From Favolaschia claudopus (Eukaryota > Basidiomycota > Agaricomycetes > Agaricales > Mycenaceae), in the NCBI GenBank assembly GCA_037176885.1, contig JAWWNJ010000017.1, forward strand, positions 1,240,001-1,304,000: a stretch of 64,000 bases of DNA, given 5' to 3'. Below are positions 1-13,128 of this stretch, one piece after another; positions within the stretch are counted from its first letter, which is position 1; the number at the start of each line of letters is the position of its first letter. The notes below the pieces were generated by a model. It did not search any database and was not told the DNA's origin. It was given only the letters and a program-made list of their open reading frames with translations. The translations under genes and the position numbers were made by a program.

Positions 1-3000
1 GAGAAGTCGTCAACCGACCCCGCCGCCGCTGTCCCCGATGTTCCAGAGTTTGACGACCCCAACGTCGACCCTGACGAAGCTCTAACCGGTTCGTACAGCT
101 CCAGTTGGAACGAGTTGCATTGACTTTCTTCTATTTTCGAATTTGCTTTAGAGGACGATTCTCCGTATCCCGAGGTTCGCTCCGCCGTCGCTAACACAGA
201 CGACCCGACTATCCCTGTCGCCACTATTCGGGCATGGACATTGGGCTTGATTTGGGCCATTATCATTCCTGTAAGTGTGGTGGTCTGTCCATTGGTGCGC
301 TCACGGATGAACGATCAACGTAGGGTCTGAATCAATTCTTTTTCTTCCGTTATCCTGCGGTCACTGTCACTGGCGTGAGTCGACTTCCTTTCTCGCAATT
401 GAATCGAAAGTCTGTATTCAACCTCCTCTAGATCATTGCTCAGCTGCTTTCTCTTCCTCTCGGCCGTGCATGGGCCAAATTGCTGCCCAATATCAGAATC
501 TTTGGTGCTGAACTGAACCCTGGGCCGTTCACGATCAAAGAACATGTCCTCGTTACGATTATGGCCTCTGTCGGCGCGGGTAGCGCGTACGCTACCGACA
601 TCATCGCTGTGCAGCGCGTGTATTACGAGTATGTATTACTGTCTTACTCCCTTGGTCTTAGGTCCTAACAATATCGGTACAGTCAAATCTACAACTTCAG
701 TTTTCAATGGCTTTTGGTGCTCTCGACACAGCTGATCGGGTTCTCCATCGGCGGTATTGCTCGTCGCTTCCTCGTCCAGCCTCCGTCTATGATATGGCCC
801 GCAAACTTGGTCACCTGTGCGCTCTTCAATACCCTCCATAGTGCGGAATACGCTGGTGTCGGTACTCGCGGAGGTTACAGCCGCGAACGATTTTTCTACA
901 TCGCCTTTGCTTGTTCCACGGTCTGGTACATTCTTCCGGGTTACCTCTTCACCGCCCTCAGCTACTTCTCATGGGGTATGTTGAGATGCCCCACCCGTGA
1001 TAATGTTCTTGTTGTTTATCGTGTTATTATCAGTTTGCTGGATTGCTCCCGACAACCTCGTTGTTAATCAGCTCTTCGGTGTTAACTATGGGCTCGGGAT
1101 GGGGGTGAGTTACCTTTCCGACTTTATTGCTCGTTCGAAGTATCTCAGCTAAATACGGCTAATCTAGATCTTGACGTTCGACTGGGCACAAATTGCGTAC
1201 ATTGGCTCTCCGCTCGCCACACCCTGGTGGGCGGAGGCCAACGTTTTCGGCGGTTTCGTCCTATTTTTCTGGATCATCACGCCCGCTCTGTACTTCTCGA
1301 ACACATGGTATTCAAAGTACATGCCCATCTCCAGCGGCGGCTCCTTCGACAACACAGGACACTCGTACAATGTCAAGAAGATTCTCACCGCCGATAATAC
1401 CTTCGACGAAGAAGCGTACAAGGCATACAGCCCCCTGTTCCTATCTACGACCTTTGCGATATCTTACGGCCTTTCCTTTGCGAGTATCACAGCTACGATT
1501 ACTCACGCGTTGTACGTCTGTTTCCTTTCATTCTGCAGTGACTCGTCCTCACTTCCTCTCGGATGTTGTCAGCTTGTTCTTCCGCAAACAAATCTGGACG
1601 CAGGCCCGCCGCGCCATGCATGAGCAGCCGGACATTCACGCCCGCCTCATGTCCGTCTACCCTCAAGTGCCCGAGTGGTGGTATGCTACGATTTTTGTCT
1701 CGATGTTCGTCTGTGGTATCAGTGAGTGTCTGCGTCCTTTGACCTCACCTCAAACTCACTGAGGCTCGCCCTCCAGTCGTCATTGAAGTATGGAAAACCA
1801 ATTTCCCTGTTCAGTACTTCATCCTTGCTTTGGTCATTGGTTGGTGGACTTCTTACTCGCTCAGCTCAAGTCCACTCATTCATCCATGTCTTTCCTGTAG
1901 CTTTCGTGTATATCATCCCAATTGGCATGATTCAGGCCATCACCAACCAGCAAGTCGGCCTCAATGTCATCACCGAACTCATAATCGGATACGCTCTCCC
2001 CGGCCATCCCCTCGCGATGATGATGTTCAAGACCTGGGGGTATATTACGATGGCTCAGGCTTTGACGTTCACGTCCGACTTCAAGCTTGGACATTACATG
2101 AAGATACCGCCGCGGGCCATGTTTACGTCTCAGGTCGTTGCGACTGTTCTTGCTGGCAGTACGTTGTGGATGTTTCTAATTATGCCTGTCTCAATCTGCT
2201 CGCAGCGGTTCAATTGGGCGTCCAGGCGTGGATGTTCACTAATATCGAGGGCATGTGCGATCGGGACCAGAAGGATGGGTTTTGGTGCCCCAATACTGGC
2301 GTGTTCGGGACAGCGTCCATTCTTTGGGGTGTCATTGGACCTAAGCGACAGTTCTCGGGCGGTCAAATCTACAACTGTATGCTGCTCCTCCCCACTGCAT
2401 TACTCTTCTGCTAACATACTGCCTACAGCCCTCGTCTGGTTCTTCCTCGTCGGTTTTCTCGCTCCCCTCGGCGCCTGGCTCGTCCACTTGAAGTGGCCTA
2501 ATAGCATGGTGCGCTATGTCAAGTGGGTTTATCTCTTCTTTCCTTCCACCGCACTCTCTCTAAGTGAACAACGACCGCAGTTTCCCCGTAATCTTCTCGG
2601 GCACGGGCTTGATCCCTCCCGCTAGCGCAATCAACTTCGTTCCCTGGGCTGTCGTCGGGTTCATCTTCCAATATGTTATTCGTCGCCGTCACTTTACGTG
2701 GTGGACGAAGTATAACTATGTTCTGTCGGCGGCGTTGGACGCGGGCGTTGCGGTATGGTTTTGTTTGTGTTGTTCCGTATTTCAAGTCGTGACTGAAGAC
2801 TTTGGGTTGATAGGTATCTGCGGTGCTTATCTTCTTCATACTCCAATATCCTCGCAATGGTACTATCGGCGCGAACTCTGTTGCGACATGGTGGGGGAAT
2901 GTGGTGTATACGCAGGCAAGTCGTCGTTGCCGACCTTTGCTTCTTTGAACGCACTACTGCTGCTAACGAAACATCTCCGCGCCTACTCACAGACAGCGGA

Positions 3001-3067
3001 CGGGAACAAGACGCCGTTGATTTCTCTTGCGAAGGGGGAAACGTTTGGGCCTGCCACTTGGTCGTGA
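1..3067 (+). CDS. OPT-family oligopeptide transporter, 5' end outside window
   Basis: A proton-coupled membrane transporter of the OPT family, which imports small oligopeptides or related metal/glutathione conjugates. After splicing, the exons give the family blocks in order: an acidic N-terminal part, SPYPEVRSAV near 170-190, the NQFFFFRYPAVT segment near 330-370, and LNPGPFTIKEH near 510-540, the most diagnostic OPT block. Many hydrophobic segments follow, and the protein ends ETFGPATWS at 3067. At least ten short introns interrupt it. The window opens inside the gene, so the start codon is not visible. No frame break was seen in the portion available. The substrate cannot be told from sequence; OPT members of the peptide-transport branch are the nearest guess. 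Confidence 0.9.
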
Positions 3068-3391
3068 TTTTCTCATGATTCGGACACTACTTATGCTGTG
3101 ATGACTGCTATTGTTGTGCTTTGTATACTTATGACTGCGAACGTTGTAGACGCCAGTGCGTCATGTGTGTACTCTACTGTAATGAATTGTAGCAAGGTTT
3201 CGCAATGCATGTGCTTTCTTGGGATTGTGTTTGTGAAAACTACTACGTAGCGCTGAGTCGATACACGGACGTCGATTACACGGAGGAGGACCAGATCGTC
3301 AGAGTCCCAGTACTCTCAACTCTCTACTACCTGTAAGTAAACAACACAACTAAGCAAAGCAAGAACACAATATTAATGTAAGTAGTCTTAT

Positions 3392-5892
3392 CTAGTCTGA
3401 TACAACATTTTCCCCAATCCCCTTGGACAGCCAATAATCCCGCTTCTCACTCGAACTCAGCGAGCTATTACTTGAAGACCTGCTTGGCACCAACCCCACG
3501 CCGGCGCCTTTTATCCTCAACATCCCAGCCTTGCCCTCGCCTTCCTCCTCGTCCAGGGCTATCTTACCTAATTGCAACTTACTGGGCCCTTTCCCTTTCC
3601 CCTTCCCCTTGCCCTGCCTCCCCAAGTTCGCTCTCGGACTCCCTAACATTCCTTCCCCCTCCTCACTCGAATCCGCCGAATCCGAGTCCACAGTAAACGT
3701 AACAACATGCTCATCACCCGCCTTCCCCATCCTCCGCCGCTTTTTTGGCGACAACCCGATAGCATACCGCCCCTCGTCTCTTCCAACGCCGTCAGTCGTG
3801 GCTCGGCGCTGCTCATCATCAGAGGACATAACCATATCCGCCTCCGCCCACGCATCCTGCACGCTCTCCTGCCTACGACTCCGCTGCGCATCTGGATTTG
3901 AATTTGGAGGCCGCCCGTTTCCATTTCCGTTTGTCATCTTGCTGCTGCTGCCGGTCACAGATCCATCGTATACGAGAGGCGTCCGCGCACGAGATCCACC
4001 CGCGTCTTTGTCCTTCTCCTTCCCCTTACTCTTGGACTTCGGTTTCGACTTGCTCTGTTGCCCATTCACACTCCCACTCCCACTCGCTTCACCATTGACA
4101 TGCACAGCGGGCACAGTCGAAGGAATGCTGGGCTGCACACCAACAAGGCGGTGTAACGTCCCCTTCTCGTACACCTCCCTCACTATCGCCCTGTTACTCA
4201 GTGTCTGTAGCCCAAGTTGACATAAATAAATAAATAGAAAGGAGAAGAGGACCCGATACTCGCCTCCTGCGTCACCCCCATGACACTCGACAAGATACTC
4301 AGCTCCCCAGGGTCATGCCTTCCCCCACGAAGCGAAAACGTCGTCCCATCGCGCCGCGCTTGGAGGATGCCCGAACGCATGTAGATGGTCGCCGTCAGAA
4401 TCTCGTGCGCACCCGCGAGGTTCTTTTTCACAGTCTGGAAGTTATACGAGCCCGACGAGATGTCGTTTGCTGTGGCTGCATGAGGCGAATCACCCAGGCG
4501 GCAATTGAATTGAAACACTCACTGGGATCTCCCGGATCTTCGATGGACAGCATCCCCCCCTTCCTCCCCCCGCCCCCCCAAGATTCGTTCCACCCCCACC
4601 CTCGTTGCCGCTTCACGAAATAGCTCCCGCCGTCCCTCAACGAGATCCCCACCTCCTCGTAATTGAACCGCCGCCCATAGAGCTCGAAGAAATCGACCAC
4701 CAGGACACCAAGGTTGCGATCCGGGTCGATATGCCCCATGCGTATCTTGGGGTGCATCTGCAGAAACGAGATGACGAGACAGACGATGGCGTACGAGCCG
4801 AGGCCGCCGGTGTAGACCTCGTTCATGTTGCGCTGGGAGAGGAAGAGTTTGGTGAGCAGGACAAGCGCACGGAGCGCGAGACACGTCTTGCCGCCGCCGA
4901 AGTCGCGTAGGAACCCGTTGATGATGCCGCTAGCGACAATGCCATTATCTTGGTTGATGCTGAGGTCGACGTTGAACCGGCCATACTCGTGGTTGGTCAC
5001 GAACTTGACGATAGGGACCTTGGCTTTGCCGATGATAGTTACTTTGTTGGTGATCCCCAAACGTTTTATTGTGCTGGCGAGGGCTTGAAGAACTACTTGG
5101 GTGTTGTTGAAGGCCATGGATCGGGAGCGGATGACTAGGTCAATATCCCTTCGATTGAGATGAGTGTGGGCTGCGAGGACGGGGTGTGTACTCACTCACC
5201 CTAGAGGGAGATACAGTTTGGTGGCGTAGCTGCCGAATGGGCAGACCTGCGCGTCTGGGAACGCGGCGGTGACTGCACGAGAGATGATTTGCACGACTAG
5301 CCCCCGAATCTCGTCTTCCTGAGGTGTGGGTGATATCCAATTTACAAAACCCTCGACCTCGCGATGGAACCTGCATGCATCCACAATTGACTGTTAGTAA
5401 GACTGGGTCAATGAGCATAACAGGCACGCACAATTCCGCCGTACTTTCGCATCCGTCCCAATCTACCTGGTCAACCCAAGGCGCCAGTCGCGAATGGGCG
5501 TCCGTCCGCTGCTTTTTGTTCTGATAGCCGTCGTTGGGGTCGAAAGCCGTATCATACTTGCGCTTGCCGCGATCCCATTCCCGCTCAGAGTCTCTCCGCC
5601 TATCGCGGTAATCCGAGTCACGACGAGAAGGCAACGGTGGAGGCGTCGTCGATGGAGGTCTCGGAGGACTATTGCTGTCGCGTTCCCGGTCCCGGTCCCG
5701 TTCTTTCGCCTTCCCTTTTCTCCGGCTGTCAGCTTCGCGCTCGCGGTCGTCTACGTCGTCTTCTACGTCTGAGATAGGGTCTAGTGCGATAAAATCGGTT
5801 CCGTCCTCGAAATTTGGGTTTTCCATTGATTTTCCGCTGTTGCTATGGGGGCGTCTGGATCTCCGACGCCTGGAGGGGATGTTGTCAGCCAT
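3392..5892 (-). CDS. TRF4: Non-canonical poly(A) polymerase, Trf4/Cid14 type
   Basis: A nuclear terminal nucleotidyltransferase that adds short oligo(A) tails to aberrant RNAs for exosome decay; family members work in the TRAMP complex. The start is placed at 5892 (MADNIPSRRRRSRR); a longer in-frame start at 6072 exists but adds unlikely residues. An Arg/Ser/Asp-rich N-terminus precedes the nucleotidyltransferase core. Splicing 5195-5215 gives GSYATKLYLPLGDIDLVI, with the GS and DxD catalytic motif, and the third acid is in FNVDLS. The PAP-associated domain follows (LGVLVVDFFELYGRRFNYEE). The tail (3392-4180) is low-complexity, rich in Lys/Ser/Gly with NLS-like stretches. The intron at 4205-4263 appears to be GC-AG: the GCGAGT donor keeps the VTQE/TLSNR reading frame, and a GT donor four bases downstream runs into a stop. 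Confidence 0.9.
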
Positions 5893-6317
5893 GTGAGACG
5901 ACCTCTCCCGGTATTTGAACTTTGAACGAGAGGAGGTCGAGGGTGAGGTTGAGGTCGACGCGCAGGTACAGGTCAAAATTTGAGCGAAATATGGTGAGGC
6001 AGCGGTGAGGCCGAAGCTTTCCCGTAAGACGGCGAGAAAGGAAGGCGGAAGAGCGCGCAAGGCCCAAACCAACTCAACCGTGCACTAACGACTAAGCAAG
6101 AGGGTAAGCGGATCGTCCGCGAAAGAAACGGCGGAAGAGTCGGGGATGTTGCCGAAAGAAGCGCGAGAGTGACGAGTCACGCTCGCGTCACGTCTTCCCG
6201 ACTCTCTAAGTATCTTATTTTATTACGCCAACGGTGAAGTAATTATATCTGCGTAAATAAATGAAGTCTATGGTAAGGAATGTACTTCTTTTTCGTATAT
6301 GTCGGGTCGTAAGGTGA

Positions 6318-9279
6318 TCAGACTTTTGCGGCTTCAAGCATCTTGGGCTCGATGGATTCGCCAGCATTGTGTGCGCGCTTTCCGTCCAGGGTCTTTACCT
6401 CGACAGCGTTCTGGATTTCAGCGAGTTGGAAGTCTGCATGAGAAAGAAAGAAATACATGGTCGAGATCAGACAGACACGCAACAATCTGTGATCATGACG
6501 AGACGAACCTTTGACGAAGAACGCCGCGAGGAAGGGGATGACGGAGAATATGATGCCCGGTATGAGGAGAATGTGCATCGTGGAGGAGTATGCGGAAACT
6601 GTAGATGTACATGACCGTGTTAGTATCACGATCGTGGACCGTAACAAGGCGCTGGACTAACCCATGGCGGTGTGCTCCTCCCCAGTCAGCAGACGCACAA
6701 GCGTCGGTGAGCCGACGTAGCTCCCAATTTCCGTACTGCACGTCGCTCAGTCGAAGATTTCAGCAGGAGAAACCAGAGAATCGCACCTATTCAGCGAGGG
6801 GAGGTGCTTAGCGATCTGCTCAGGGAGGCGGTTGGCCCAGAGGGCACCGGCAGCGGCGGTTCCGACGACGCCGCCGACCTCGGCGGAGAGGAGGAGAGCG
6901 GCCGTGGCAAGCGCTACGTCCTGGTGCGGCACAGCACCTTGAGCGCCGATTTGCGAGGCTACGGCGGCGATGCCGCCTCCCATACCCTGTATGATTTGGG
7001 TCATCACTGTGCGAGAGTCTCTTCGTCAGGAGATGACCGGGATCGTGAGGGGGATGGAAAGAGTACGGACCGAGGGCAGCTGTATTTGCATGCGAGCGAG
7101 CGTAGAACATAAGCCCGACACCCAAGATTCTGCGGAAAGGGGATGGGATTAATCCGTCTGCGTCATGATGGACGTGAAATCGTGGACGTACCGGATGGCA
7201 AGGGCAGCGATGAGAGCTTTCTTGTAGCCGGACGTCAAGATCCCCGCAACTACTGCCCAACTCACTCCGAAGAACTATGTCAATGCACGATCAGATGCCG
7301 TTTGGCAAGACAATCTGAATGAAAATTCACGGTGAGGGAGAGTGACTGAGCATTGCTGTAGTATACGAGGTTGTCGATCTTCCAGTTGGTGGTAGCCGAA
7401 ACGAATCCATACAATTCGCTGTACGTGAGATAGAACGAAACCTTGTGAGATGCGGGTGTCACTCAGCGGAACTCATTCGTAGAAGATAAGAACGTACGAA
7501 GTCGAAGAAATTAATCGCGCAACCTGAACCAATATGAGACTCGCCGTCATGTTGCAAAGGCAGAAACAAACACACCAGCAAGGACAGTGCGATTACGCAG
7601 AAGCCGCCATGGAATGACGGGATAGGTGGCCCTCTTTGTCTCCCAGTAAACGAAGAGGGGGAAAACGAGGGCTCCGCCGATAACGATCATTGCAGGGATA
7701 GCGGGGTTATGCCAGGTGGTCGTGGAATAAGGACCGCCAGCCAGAACAATAGGCACTAGCAAAGATGATTTAGTTTGACGAATGAGAGCGTTGCTAGTAT
7801 CGACTGTACGCACGGAAAATCAAAGCAAGTGTTCTGAAAGCAGTGTCATTAGAACGAAACTATCGCGCAGAGAGGGGAGTATGGCGTACCCAGCGAGCAA
7901 GAAAAGTCCGACAGCATCGACATCTACGGCGAATGCTCGGAAACGCTGACCCAGCGATGGTCTCGTTCCTGTTGAAGGCTCTGCATCTTTGAGGATGCCC
8001 TGCGCCTTTGCACGACGCTGGGCCCACAGGAGGACAATTATCTCACATACAAAGGTTAGTTAATGCCGGACCCATTGAATGCACAAGATAACTCACGATG
8101 GGCGACAAGGCAGGAATATATGTTATGGCATAGATTCCATATCCCCATCTCCAACCTGGGGGTAAGGTGTTGAAAAAAGGGGGAAACAGAACCTCAGATA
8201 GACCCGCATACCTAGGCCGCCGACCTTCGTTAACTGAGCGGTAATTTGGCCGTTCTACGCACAAAGTCAGTCAAAAGCCGGGATTTAACAATGAAAAACA
8301 AATACAGCGTAGAAGTTGATGCTGGAAGCAATTCAGCTAGATTCTACATGGAAAACGAGGAAAATCTTACAAGTACCACCCGCCGGTAGACAAGGTTGAG
8401 ATGATAGGTCGCCACCGTAGGGTCGTGACATCTGCAATAACGATCTGAAGGGCGATCTGCAAACCCGAGAATCCAAGGACCCAAATGCCTGGTGATGAAC
8501 ATCATTTTCGATATGAACATTATGATACAAGAGAGAATACACGAACAGCTGCCTCCACCGAGACCAGCCATGTTCGGCGTTGTCGCATTGACGATGTATC
8601 CAAGCACGTAACAAAATAGAGCAATCTGGAGTCGAGTGTTTGGGACGCGATGTAGCTCTGGGATTTGGTACTCACTGCAATGGACTGCCATGACTTTAGC
8701 ACAGAATAACTCGAATTAATTGGAAATGATCACACCTCAGCCCGACCCACGGCATCCGTAAATTTGGCAAACATCGGCTTTCCGATTGCAAGAAGAATTG
8801 AAGTTGCGCATTGAATGGCGGCGAACTGTTGATAATGACCTTGCCACGGGATCGAGTTAGAAGCGCGTCAGACGAGGGCGGTACACGCGTACCGAATTGA
8901 ATCGAAGCGTAACTTCCGGAGCAATTAGAATTGTGAAGTGCATAGAATCAACGCCAAATTACCTTCCCCAGGCCCAGTTCGTCCCATTATCGAGAATGTA
9001 CATGTACCTGGTGCATAGCGGTAAGTCAAGGTCGTGTATGCACATAAATTTAAAAAATCGTACGATGCGAGTGCGACTGAAATCCACAGCACAATCTTGG
9101 ACTTGGTTCCCCAAACCTAAGAACCATTAGTTATGAACAAACACAGCCGTCGTTACTGTCTAACTCACCGATTGAATTGCTTCGATACGGCGAACACCGG
9201 TCTGGGTACCGAGAACCTCAATTACATCTTCATGACTGGATGAAGCCGACGGGCTCGTTTTCTCGTCCACAGCCGACAT
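6318..9279 (-). CDS. MFS transporter, SIT (siderophore-iron) family
   Basis: A major-facilitator membrane protein most like fungal siderophore-iron transporters, which take up ferric siderophores at the plasma membrane or in vesicles. The start MSAVDEKTSPSASSSHEDV is at 9279. Diagnostic blocks after splicing are YILDNGTNWAWGR, KPMFAKFTDAVGRAE, IALQIVIADVTTLRWR near 8370-8460, and the late block QGMGGGIAAVASQIGAQG followed by VPHQDVALATA and EVGGVVGTAAAGALW near 6800-7000. These match the SIT subfamily rather than sugar or drug porters. The gene is broken by many 50-60 bp introns and ends EPKMLEAAKV. No siderophore synthetase (NRPS) is next to it, so it may serve uptake of foreign siderophores. 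No disabling break was found, although not every exon border was fixed. Confidence 0.85.
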
Positions 9280-10356
9280 TATGAGCTCAATGAAAGAAGA
9301 AGAGCGGGAGAAAAAACGGGGCTACCTATCCGAGTCCATGGGTTAAGTAGTCGAGGCTAGCCGGCGATCTAATCAGATCATCAAAGGTAGACGTTTTATC
9401 GCAACGTTATCTGATAGGCCCTGATCGTGCCTTGTGCTTGGGCGAAATCGGTTGAAATTCAACCAGGTTCTGGAAGGTATCAGGCTTAGCCCAAAATTTC
9501 AAAGACGAAAAGAATTTTCGTGGAAAACGCGTTTTGCAGAGGACATAGAAAACCATCTCGCCAAGGCCGAAAGAAACCTCCGAAAGCCATATGGCGTTTG
9601 ACATGACAGCTGTAGGCTCAAGAGGATGACGGCGGTCTGGCCACTGGCGCGGCGCGTCAACGCGTCCATGCATGTGCACTTTGCCCAGGATAATTTTGGG
9701 ATAATTGGTTCAGCACCACCGCGCCGCTGATTTTTTTCTCCGATTCGCGGCTTCATTTCGATGAAAGTTCTTGGTTCCCTGATCGAATCCCAAAGCACAA
9801 CATGTGTAGGCTCGACGCTGCTCGACGACTTGCGCGAGCAGTGAGCTGTACACAGCTAAGTTGTGAATCGTGATGAGAACAATATTTTTGTCCCACGCTA
9901 AGATACGATCAAACATTTACGTAACGGTAATTTCAACTTTGCACCTGCCACCCACCACCCAACCCAGCAATGCCAGTGCTGAGCGTTCAGCATCGATTTC
10001 TTTCTTGTCCTTGTGACTCTGGGTCGGTGCTGCTTCTAGTATTCTGCATGCGAATTCTCGAAATCACGATAGATTTGCTCACCTCAGTCTTCAGAGCCTC
10101 CTCGCTTCGAGTTCGATGAATCGTAACGTCGTTGCCTGCAGAATACAGAAGCACTCAGAAATCAAACAGAATTCTAACATGGCTTGAACCCATGACTGTC
10201 TAAAATTATCAGACCGCCTTCTTCCAGGTTTGCGGCCAGATGACTTCAAGATTTTTCGGGATGTTACGCCATGACCGGTGATTTCTCGGTCGAAAACTCC
10301 CTCTTAATCTTCCTGTCCGTCGACGAGAGGAGATATTCCCGCTCCCCAATCTTTCC
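9280..10356. other. Intergenic, divergent promoter region
   Basis: About 1.1 kb between two divergently transcribed genes (SIT transporter and esterase). I see no open reading frame with coding character and no clear repeat. It must hold both promoters. A short tRNA-like fold near 10155-10225 on the minus strand was considered and rejected. Confidence 0.5.
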
Positions 10357-11901
10357 ATGCACTTCCAATCATTATTGGCATTTCTTTGCGTTACATGGCT
10401 GACTGGCCTGACTCGCGCAAAGCTTACATGGGAGAAGACCAAGTTTTTGATGGTCTTTGGTGACTCGTATACGACGACAGGTTGGCTCGTTGTTTTCTTT
10501 CATTGGCCAACTCAAGTTACTCAACCAACGAATTTCTACCGCGTTTAGGATTCAATGTTTCTTTGGGTGTAAATTCAACGGATCCTGGCTTTGTGTGTCA
10601 TGGTCATGTTCAATGTGCTTTTGCTGAGCCATTATTTTGAGTAGGTGTCCTCTAACGGGCCGAACTGGGTACAGGATATGAGAGATACATACAACGTCGC
10701 AGGCACGAAGGTAAAGAATATCGGCGAAATATTCTCAAGCTTCTCTATTAACATGTCGACTCGGAAAAGGTTTTCAATCTTGCCTTCGGTGGTGCCACAA
10801 TTGATTCTGCGCTCGTGACCCCGTTTCTCCCTACCGTATTGTGAGGCCGACTATTACTCCTAAATTCGACCATTGACTCGGCTGTACCGCAGGTCAGTTG
10901 TCGATCAAGTTGCAGAATTCAAACATTTCCTAGCATCCAAGCCTGTTGGCGCAAAATGGGATAGTTCTAATACGTGAGTCCAGACTTCAATTGTTCTTCC
11001 TTCAAAATCCGAACCTTGCTAGCCTATTTGCGATATGGATTGGAATTAATGACTGTGTAAGCTATACTTACCTTGATCTGAATTCCTGTATTTAATGGTC
11101 ATTTATGCAGGGAAATGCGTTTGGATGGGTGCGAATTCAATCTCTTTCCCACTCAATACTCCAAATAAACAAATCTGGTTATCTTCAGACAAATACGACC
11201 CAGCCCGCATTCAACAAGGTTTTAATGAACCGTCTCACATCTCAGGTGAACACTCCGAAGAAGCGTACGGAATCAAGCTGACATTCACATCGCCACAGCT
11301 CGATGAACTCTACACATTCGGCGCACGCTCATTCCTCTTTCTAACGGTCCCTCCAATCAATCGTGCACCTCTCTTCATCGAACAAGGCCATGCAGTCACC
11401 TCTCTCCTCGCCTCCGATATCGCCAACTACAACCAACAGCTCTCTTTGACAGTCAACCAATTCCGCGCCTCCCATAAAGGTGTCGAAACAACAACATTCG
11501 ACACTCAACCCGTTTTTAACACACTGTTGGACAACGCAAAAACGTGAATGAATTCTCATTGTATGCGTTTCTTCGAGACCACCTAACTCATTCTTTCGAC
11601 CAATAGTTTCGGATTCACCAACTCGACGGGTTACTGTGACGCTTACCAAAATGGAACGCCGGACATATCCACGCAAATTGCGCCTTGCTCGCCAGTTTCT
11701 ACATATTTGTGCGCCTCCGGTCCGAGCAGAAATCAGACCACTACTGATTTGAAACCAATCACAGCTGGCTCAACTCTTTGCATCCGATTTTCACTGTTCA
11801 CAAGTACGAATCACGTCTCGGTCTAAACTGGGACAAGCAAACTGATAAAGTGTTTCTCTAGCGCACTCGCTCATGCAATCACTACAGCCCTTAGTGCTTA
11901 G
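10357..11901 (+). CDS. Secreted GDSL/SGNH esterase, CE16-like
   Basis: A secreted SGNH-hydrolase like fungal carbohydrate esterase family 16 acetylesterases, which remove acetyl groups from hemicellulose oligomers. MHFQSLLAFLCVTWLTGLTRA is a clear signal peptide. Block I, FGDSYTT, carries the nucleophile Ser. Splicing gives GFNVSLGVNSTDPGF, SSNGPNW, FNLAFGGATIDSALV (block II Gly) and IWIGINDC (block III, GxND). The last two exons join as YFWLNSLHPIF, holding the catalytic His, then TVHNALAHAITTALSA and the stop at 11901. The residue three before that His is Asn where SGNH enzymes usually have Asp, so the charge relay may be altered. At least seven short introns are present. It is divergent from the SIT transporter. 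Confidence 0.85.
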
Positions 11902-12703
11902 GGTGACTAAAATGTGCTATTTCTATTCAGCCGTAATGTGAATTCATCTCCTTCTTTGGTTCGTTCTCTTCCGCTCTATACTCAAACCGAAAGTGCAAAA
12001 TTGGCCTCCGTTGTGGTTGAACTGACAAACCAATCGCGCCGTGCCCGACCCGGCAACCGAGACATTCTATCTTCAGAGATTGCTGAATGAGACCGAGTCC
12101 CAAATCTTCTATTCAAGCCCCTGAGCCGCTGAGCGCGGTTCGGTCTTCGGGCTTCTCAATGATTGTGGCTGAGATTCTCGCAAGGCTGCGAAGCGTCTCT
12201 GAGAAGCTTTGGGAGATTCGAAATTCTCCAGAGCTTGCATTGGTATTGTTGGTAACTGCTGGCAAGCCAACTTCACTTTCGAGGTTTGACCCTGGGCGAT
12301 CGAGATAACGGCCATGTTCATATTTCTGAGCCTCAGTCGCCATAGTACGGGGTACGTCACAATTTTGTTTGTGTAAATTTCGAAGCGTGTAGTTGCAGTT
12401 TATATTTGTTTTCGCTTCACATCGGCCAGATACGGCGTCACAAAGAAATCTGCTCAGCGCCTATGACAGACTACAATAGTTCTATGGGTCGGGTCCAACT
12501 TTCAATCCACCAGGACCCACTTCAGCGACCCACGGAGCGTCGGGAGTTGTGCGAACGACGTGAACTCGCCATATCGGCGCATTCGGCGCTGGCGTGAAGA
12601 CCGCAATTCCGACTTGATACGACGCAAGTGAGCTTCACTAAAAATTCCGAATTTCAGGGTTTGATCTCGCTTTTCAAGGTAGCCAACTATGAAGGCCGCC
12701 ATT
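11902..12703. other. Intergenic, nothing recognised
   Basis: About 800 bp between the esterase stop and the repeat at 12704. Short open frames on both strands (12087-12360) lack family motifs and look like chance. No RNA gene or clear repeat is visible. Confidence 0.4.
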
Positions 12704-12925
12704 GGACAAAAAACATTGCACTTTACAATCACACATTTTCCTTGATAATCATTGCAATTCCTTGATATTCCGTGTATTTCCCACCCGTTCCTTACTATTC
12801 CCGCGAAATCCCGAAAGTTCCTAACGTTCGTCCCGACAATTCCTGAGGAATAGCAAGGAAAGCCAAGGAATCCTTAGGATCAATTCCTGCTTATTCCTCA
12901 GGAATTCCTAAAACATTGCATGTGC
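12704..12925 (+). repeat. TTCC-phased degenerate repeat with terminus-like GGACAAAA end
   Basis: The block opens at 12704 with GGACAAAA, then ACATTGCACTT, and continues for about 200 bp as an irregular array of TTCC/GGAA words spaced roughly 10-14 bp (ATTCCTTGATATTCC, GTTCCTTACTATTCC, AATTCCTGAGGAAT). It ends about 200 bp before the HECT-like gene. A very similar opening and the same array style occur in the opposite orientation at 25440-25691, upstream of the DDE integrase gene. This is most simply a transposable-element terminus, which is inference; no matching opposite terminus or target duplication was found. Confidence 0.5.
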
Positions 12926-13128
12926 GTAGAATTGAGTCTTCGCTTGCTTTCGGAGTCCTTGACAATCCTCAGGAATCCTGCTGATCGGTCCGATCGGTCT
13001 TTCGGCAGTGAACTTCGCGAGCAAGATTGCCGTACATTTGAATGCTTCAAGTACTCCGTACAAACACAAGTCGTGTCGTCCAACTCTGTCCCTCCACACA
13101 CTCACAAAAAACAAGCTCTTGAGATCAA

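Noticed and set aside
3531..4220. Open plus-strand frame opposite the Trf4-like tail
   Set aside because: Shadow of the Lys/Ser-rich minus-strand coding region.
10155..10225. tRNA-like fold on the minus strand (GTTCAAG loop with a CATGG/CCATG stem and an anticodon-like arm)
   Set aside because: No matching acceptor stem, the T-loop is shifted relative to consensus, and no D-arm fits; probably chance.
12087..12360. Overlapping frames on both strands
   Set aside because: No motif, no splice continuation, base composition like surrounding spacer.
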